A model generated the notes under the pieces. It was not told where the DNA came from. It worked only from the letters and a program-made list of their open reading frames with translations, and searched no databases. A DNA stretch of 8,752 nucleotides. Source: Candidatus Zipacnadia bacterium. Lineage in GTDB: Bacteria; Armatimonadota; Zipacnadia; Zipacnadales; Zipacnadaceae. Below are positions 6,948 to 8,752 of the stretch, in pieces (position 1 is the stretch's first letter; each line of letters begins with the position of its first letter). Where the stretch lies: assembly GCA_029821415.1 (NCBI GenBank), contig JALGTJ010000085.1, forward strand, positions 1-8,752, in the 5' to 3' direction. Made by a program: the position numbers and the translations under genes.

Positions 6948-6974
6948 TCCTCCTCCGTCAGAGTCGGAGGAGAA
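6948..6974 (-). promoter_or_regulatory. Hairpin enclosing the pnp ribosome binding site
   Basis: On the minus strand the 5' arm (6974-6965, containing CTCCTCCG) pairs with the 3' arm (6957-6948, CGGAGGAG plus two bases). There are eight Watson-Crick pairs, one G-U and one A-U, around a 7-nt loop (ACTCTGA). The whole SD, GGAGGAGG at 6956-6949, lies inside the stem, 7 nt before the GTG start. Translation of pnp would need the stem to open or be cut. Confidence 0.7.
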
Positions 6975-7105
6975 CCAAGGCGACGTCGAGGAAACAGGGA
7001 AAACAGAACATTCCGTAGCGCTCGGTTTTCGCTGTATCCCCCACACGCGCTTGGTGGCTCCGGCTCTGACGTCTTTGGGTTATGTGGCTATGCGTTCTAT
7101 GTAAG

Positions 7106-7126
7106 AGCGTCTGTGTGAGAGACGCT
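7106..7126 (-). promoter_or_regulatory. Hairpin in the rpsO-pnp spacer
   Basis: AGCGTCT (7126-7120) and AGACGCT (7112-7106) form a perfect 7-bp stem with a 7-nt loop, 40 nt after the rpsO stop on the minus strand. The bases that follow (CTCTTACAT) are a poor T-run. A weak attenuator, or a processing and stability element separating the two cistrons, fits better than a full terminator. Confidence 0.45.
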
Positions 7127-7165
7127 TCACAAAGCAAGTTAGTTCAGCCGATTCCGATGACTGCG

Positions 7166-7435
7166 CTACCGACGCAACCCCAGCTCAGACAGCACCTTGC
7201 GATAGCGCTCAATGTCGGTATTCTGCAGATATCTAAGCAGTCTGCGACGCTTTCCCACCATCTTCAGCAATCCGCGCCGCGAATGATGGTCTTTGCGGTG
7301 CTCCTGCAGATGCTCAGTCAGGTGTTGGATTCTTGCCGTCAACAGGGCGATTTGTACTTCCGGGGAGCCGGTATCCGACTCGTGTCGCTTGAAGCGGTCA
7401 ATAATCTCTTGCTTTTCTTCAATTACTGGGGCCAA
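7166..7435 (-). CDS. rpsO: Small ribosomal subunit protein S15 (uS15)
   Basis: S15 is a primary 16S rRNA binding protein of the central domain and bridges to 23S rRNA. From TTG 7435-7433 the protein is 89 residues, exactly the usual length, and begins MAPVIEEKQEIIDRFKRHESD, aligning without gaps to the Bacillus-type N-terminus. The conserved DTGSPEVQIALLTARI, HLTEHLQEHRKDHHSRRGLL and the GKRRRLLRYL helix follow. The TTG is chosen because GAGGTG is six nt upstream; a GTG at 7444 (with AAGGA upstream) would add three residues. It is the first gene of an rpsO-pnp pair, with its own promoter and a long structured leader, a setting in which S15 autorepression is known in several bacteria. The spacer to pnp is 224 nt. 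Confidence 0.96.
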   Translation of the reverse strand: MAPVIEEKQEIIDRFKRHESDTGSPEVQIALLTARIQHLTEHLQEHRKDHHSRRGLLKMVGKRRRLLRYLQNTDIERYRKVLSELGLRR

Positions 7436-7444
7436 TCTGCCCAC

Positions 7445-7565
7445 CTCTTTTCCTTACAGCGCCCACCGGTGGATACGGCAGGCTGCCGCCGCCACACATA
7501 GGTGTTGCCCGGTACCGAGACCGCCGTCGGAAGGGCGGAGATCCCAGTACGGGTCGTATGACGAT
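7445..7565 (-). promoter_or_regulatory. Structured rpsO leader, candidate S15 autoregulatory RNA
   Basis: Between the predicted start of transcription and the rpsO SD the minus strand can fold into several elements. A long stem pairs CCCGTAC (7553-7547) with GTAC-C-GGG (7515-7508), with CCGCC/GGCGG (7538-7534/7525-7521) inside. A small hairpin ACAC-CTAT-GTGT spans 7505-7494. A helix GTGG/CCAC (7495-7492/7472-7469) encloses CGGCA-GCC-TGCCG (7488-7476). The palindrome CCACCGGTGG (7472-7463) overlaps the last helix, so alternative folds compete just upstream of the ribosome binding site. Confidence 0.4.
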
Positions 7566-7571
7566 GGGTGT

Positions 7572-7600
7572 AGTTTAACACATACGGCGGTTTATGTAAA
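7572..7600 (-). promoter_or_regulatory. Sigma-70-like promoter of rpsO-pnp
   Basis: TTTACA (7600-7595; 5 of 6 to the -35) and TAAACT (7577-7572; 4 of 6 to the -10) are separated by exactly 17 bp on the minus strand, in the gap after the M55 gene. Transcription would start near 7565 and give a leader of about 130 nt. This is the best promoter match I found in the window. Confidence 0.65.
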
Positions 7601-7657
7601 GTCCTGGCCACTTGAGAGGGCTTGGCCAACTGATAGATTCTCGGTGATTGACCTGCT

Positions 7658-8431
7658 TCAGATAGGCAACTTACAGATGTCGTCCTCCGTGAAGCGCACG
7701 GTGCGGTCGTCAATTATCTCTGCGCCGGGTCGCAGATACCAGTCTATGCTGCATCCCTCCTGTACACGAGCCTCAAAGGTATATGGACCACGGAAGAAGT
7801 ACGGTTTAATCTCCGTAATCCTGCTACAGGCCTCGTGTGCTTTTTCACGGATAAGTGCGCAAGCCGCCTCGTGGGAGAGGTGCAACGCTAATTCCTGTCC
7901 CAGTGACCACTTCACCACTGCCCCCACGATGTTAGGGACAAGGTCTTGTGCCTCCGCAATAGTTACATCATCGCCAGTCACCAGCACCGTTGGTACGCCC
8001 AGCGTGCCGGCCATCAGCGCTCGGCAGCCAAACTCGCCCATCTTGATATCGTTGATTTTGAAGTACTCGACCGTCGTGCTGGAATAGGTGTGACATAGCG
8101 TTCCGCGCTCTCCCCTCATAGCGTGCTGGCCGACAAACATCAGAGCATCAAAGCTATTGTCAAGAAAATATGGCGGCTTGATACCCTCGCCCGCAATCAA
8201 TTTGGCCTGCGGGTGAAATTCCATCTCGTCAATGCCACCGCCGCCATGGCCATCCCAGACAATCACCTCGGCGGCCGAGTCGAAGTCCAGGATGCCGTCC
8301 ACACAGGCATTGACTTCGCCCGTCAGGAAATACTCGGAGCGTTGCTTTTCTCCCGGCGCGTAGTCCCGGGTTTGGGCCCAGGTGCTGACCATAGCTGGTC
8401 CTTCCAGATCAGTGAGCACATATACTTTCAT
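7658..8431 (-). CDS. M55 family D-aminopeptidase (DppA-like)
   Basis: M55 enzymes are zinc peptidases that release D-amino acids from the N-terminus of short peptides such as D-Ala-D-Ala. Length is 257 residues. Candidate metal ligands sit where they do in Bacillus DppA: D8 and E10 in VLTDLEG, H62 in VWDGHGGGG, H103 in FVGQHAMRG and E133 in MGEFG. The HTYSS segment at 114-118 corresponds to the catalytic His-Thr region. No signal peptide is visible, so it is cytoplasmic. The start is ATG 8431, preceded by AAGGAGGT at an ideal distance; an ATG six codons upstream (8449) would overlap this SD and is rejected. No dipeptide transporter genes are visible. It lies downstream of an aldo/keto reductase with a 146-nt gap, and the rpsO promoter follows. 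The exact substrate is unknown. Confidence 0.88.
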   Translation of the reverse strand: MKVYVLTDLEGPAMVSTWAQTRDYAPGEKQRSEYFLTGEVNACVDGILDFDSAAEVIVWDGHGGGGIDEMEFHPQAKLIAGEGIKPPYFLDNSFDALMFVGQHAMRGERGTLCHTYSSTTVEYFKINDIKMGEFGCRALMAGTLGVPTVLVTGDDVTIAEAQDLVPNIVGAVVKWSLGQELALHLSHEAACALIREKAHEACSRITEIKPYFFRGPYTFEARVQEGCSIDWYLRPGAEIIDDRTVRFTEDDICKLPI

Positions 8432-8577
8432 CGGCAACCTCCTTGTCATTACTGCCGTCAGGGCTACAAGTCAACAGTGTTATTGCTGGTCTGGCGGACG
8501 GCATGTTGGAGAACAACCGCCGCGCCAGGGTCAGCCCTTCGTCTCTTGAGGCAACGCTTAGGTATTGCCCTGCTCTC

Positions 8578-8752
8578 TCACGCACGCGGCACCCATAGGT
8601 GGGGGTTGATATCGGGTCTGAAGACCTTCTCGGGGAGACCGGCAGTCGCCTCGGCGATCGCACTCAATAAAGCCGGCTCCAGTGGCCCGTGCGAAAACAA
8701 TTCTATGTTTTGGCGCATTTGCTGGACAGAATCAACCCCCAGCACGCCACAA
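8578..8752 (-). CDS. C-terminal end of an aldo/keto reductase (5' part outside window)
   Basis: The minus strand from the window edge to TGA 8580-8578 encodes 57 residues. They open CGVLGVDSVQQMRQNIELF and continue with SHGPLEP, then ALLSAIAEATAGLPEKVF, and end DINPHLWVPRA. The pattern GV.GVDSVQQM..NIELF..GPL matches the C-terminal strand-helix region of aldo/keto reductases, where the cofactor-binding loop is followed by a helix of the form V.Q..EN. The catalytic Asp-Tyr-Lys-His tetrad would lie outside the window, so neither activity nor subfamily can be judged. The gene is co-directional with the M55 peptidase. The identification rests on a short tail. Confidence 0.55.
   Translation of the reverse strand, partial: CGVLGVDSVQQMRQNIELFSHGPLEPALLSAIAEATAGLPEKVFRPDINPHLWVPRA

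Noticed and set aside
6942..7046. N-terminal extension of PNPase by 35 codons to ATG 7046
   Set aside because: The extension is not PNPase-like and covers the SD hairpin; GTG 6941 has an excellent SD and matches the family start.
7606..7630. TGGCCA inverted repeat after the M55 stop as a terminator
   Set aside because: The stem is six pairs with a 12-nt loop and no T-run. The remainder of the gap between the M55 and rpsO genes holds only the rpsO promoter and leader.
8441..8475. TTGACT-17-TAATGA promoter just before the M55 gene
   Set aside because: The -10 matches only poorly and would put the transcription start inside the SD, leaving no usable leader.
8432..8577. 146-nt gap between the aldo/keto reductase and M55 genes
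   Set aside because: Apart from the M55 ribosome binding site I find no promoter, hairpin or RNA gene that stands up.
8409..8663. 84-codon minus-strand reading frame overlapping the M55 start
   Set aside because: It runs in a different frame across the aldo/keto reductase tail, the gap and the first M55 codons, has no SD, and is not protein-like in composition.

Overview
The window is a bacterial chromosomal segment of ordinary housekeeping genes with moderately high GC. Starts are often GTG or TTG, each usually preceded by a readable Shine-Dalgarno (SD) sequence. There is no phage, transposon, CRISPR or tRNA signature. S15 and PNPase resemble the Gram-positive (Bacillus-like) type, and the yajC / DUF4446 / xerD grouping plus an M55 D-aminopeptidase would suit an uncultured, Armatimonadota- or Firmicutes-like lineage. 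That placement is low-confidence inference.

Layout. The left block runs on the minus strand from about 3492 down to 1: a zinc polyol/alcohol dehydrogenase, then yajC, a DUF4446 membrane-anchored protein and xerD, packed with gaps of 2 nt and 20 nt and a 4-nt overlap, so probably one transcript. Below xerD lies an exported protein of unknown function (cut by the window edge). It has its own candidate promoter flanked by two ATTG-N2-CAAT dyads and carries a perfect 45-bp tandem duplication. A divergent alanine racemase gene (alr, plus strand, 3624-4745) faces away from the dehydrogenase and converges on pnp. A strong GC hairpin at 4775-4803 separates the two.

The right block is also on the minus strand: the C-terminal tail of an aldo/keto reductase, an M55 metallopeptidase, then rpsO and pnp, the classical S15-PNPase pair. 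rpsO has a good sigma-70-like promoter and a structured leader of about 130 nt. The pnp SD lies inside a 10-pair hairpin. pnp is broken: about 62 nt encoding the conserved RREIGHG phosphate-binding segment of the second RNase PH domain is missing, which also shifts the frame. This is either a real lesion or an assembly error.

Functional links. rpsO-pnp couples ribosome assembly and RNA turnover, and both leaders look built for post-transcriptional control. yajC serves Sec-dependent export and xerD chromosome dimer resolution. alr (D-Ala supply) and the M55 enzyme (D-amino-acid peptide hydrolysis) both touch D-amino-acid metabolism. I see no clearly new defence or mobile system. The best leads are the pnp lesion, the two RNA leaders and the dyad-flanked promoter.
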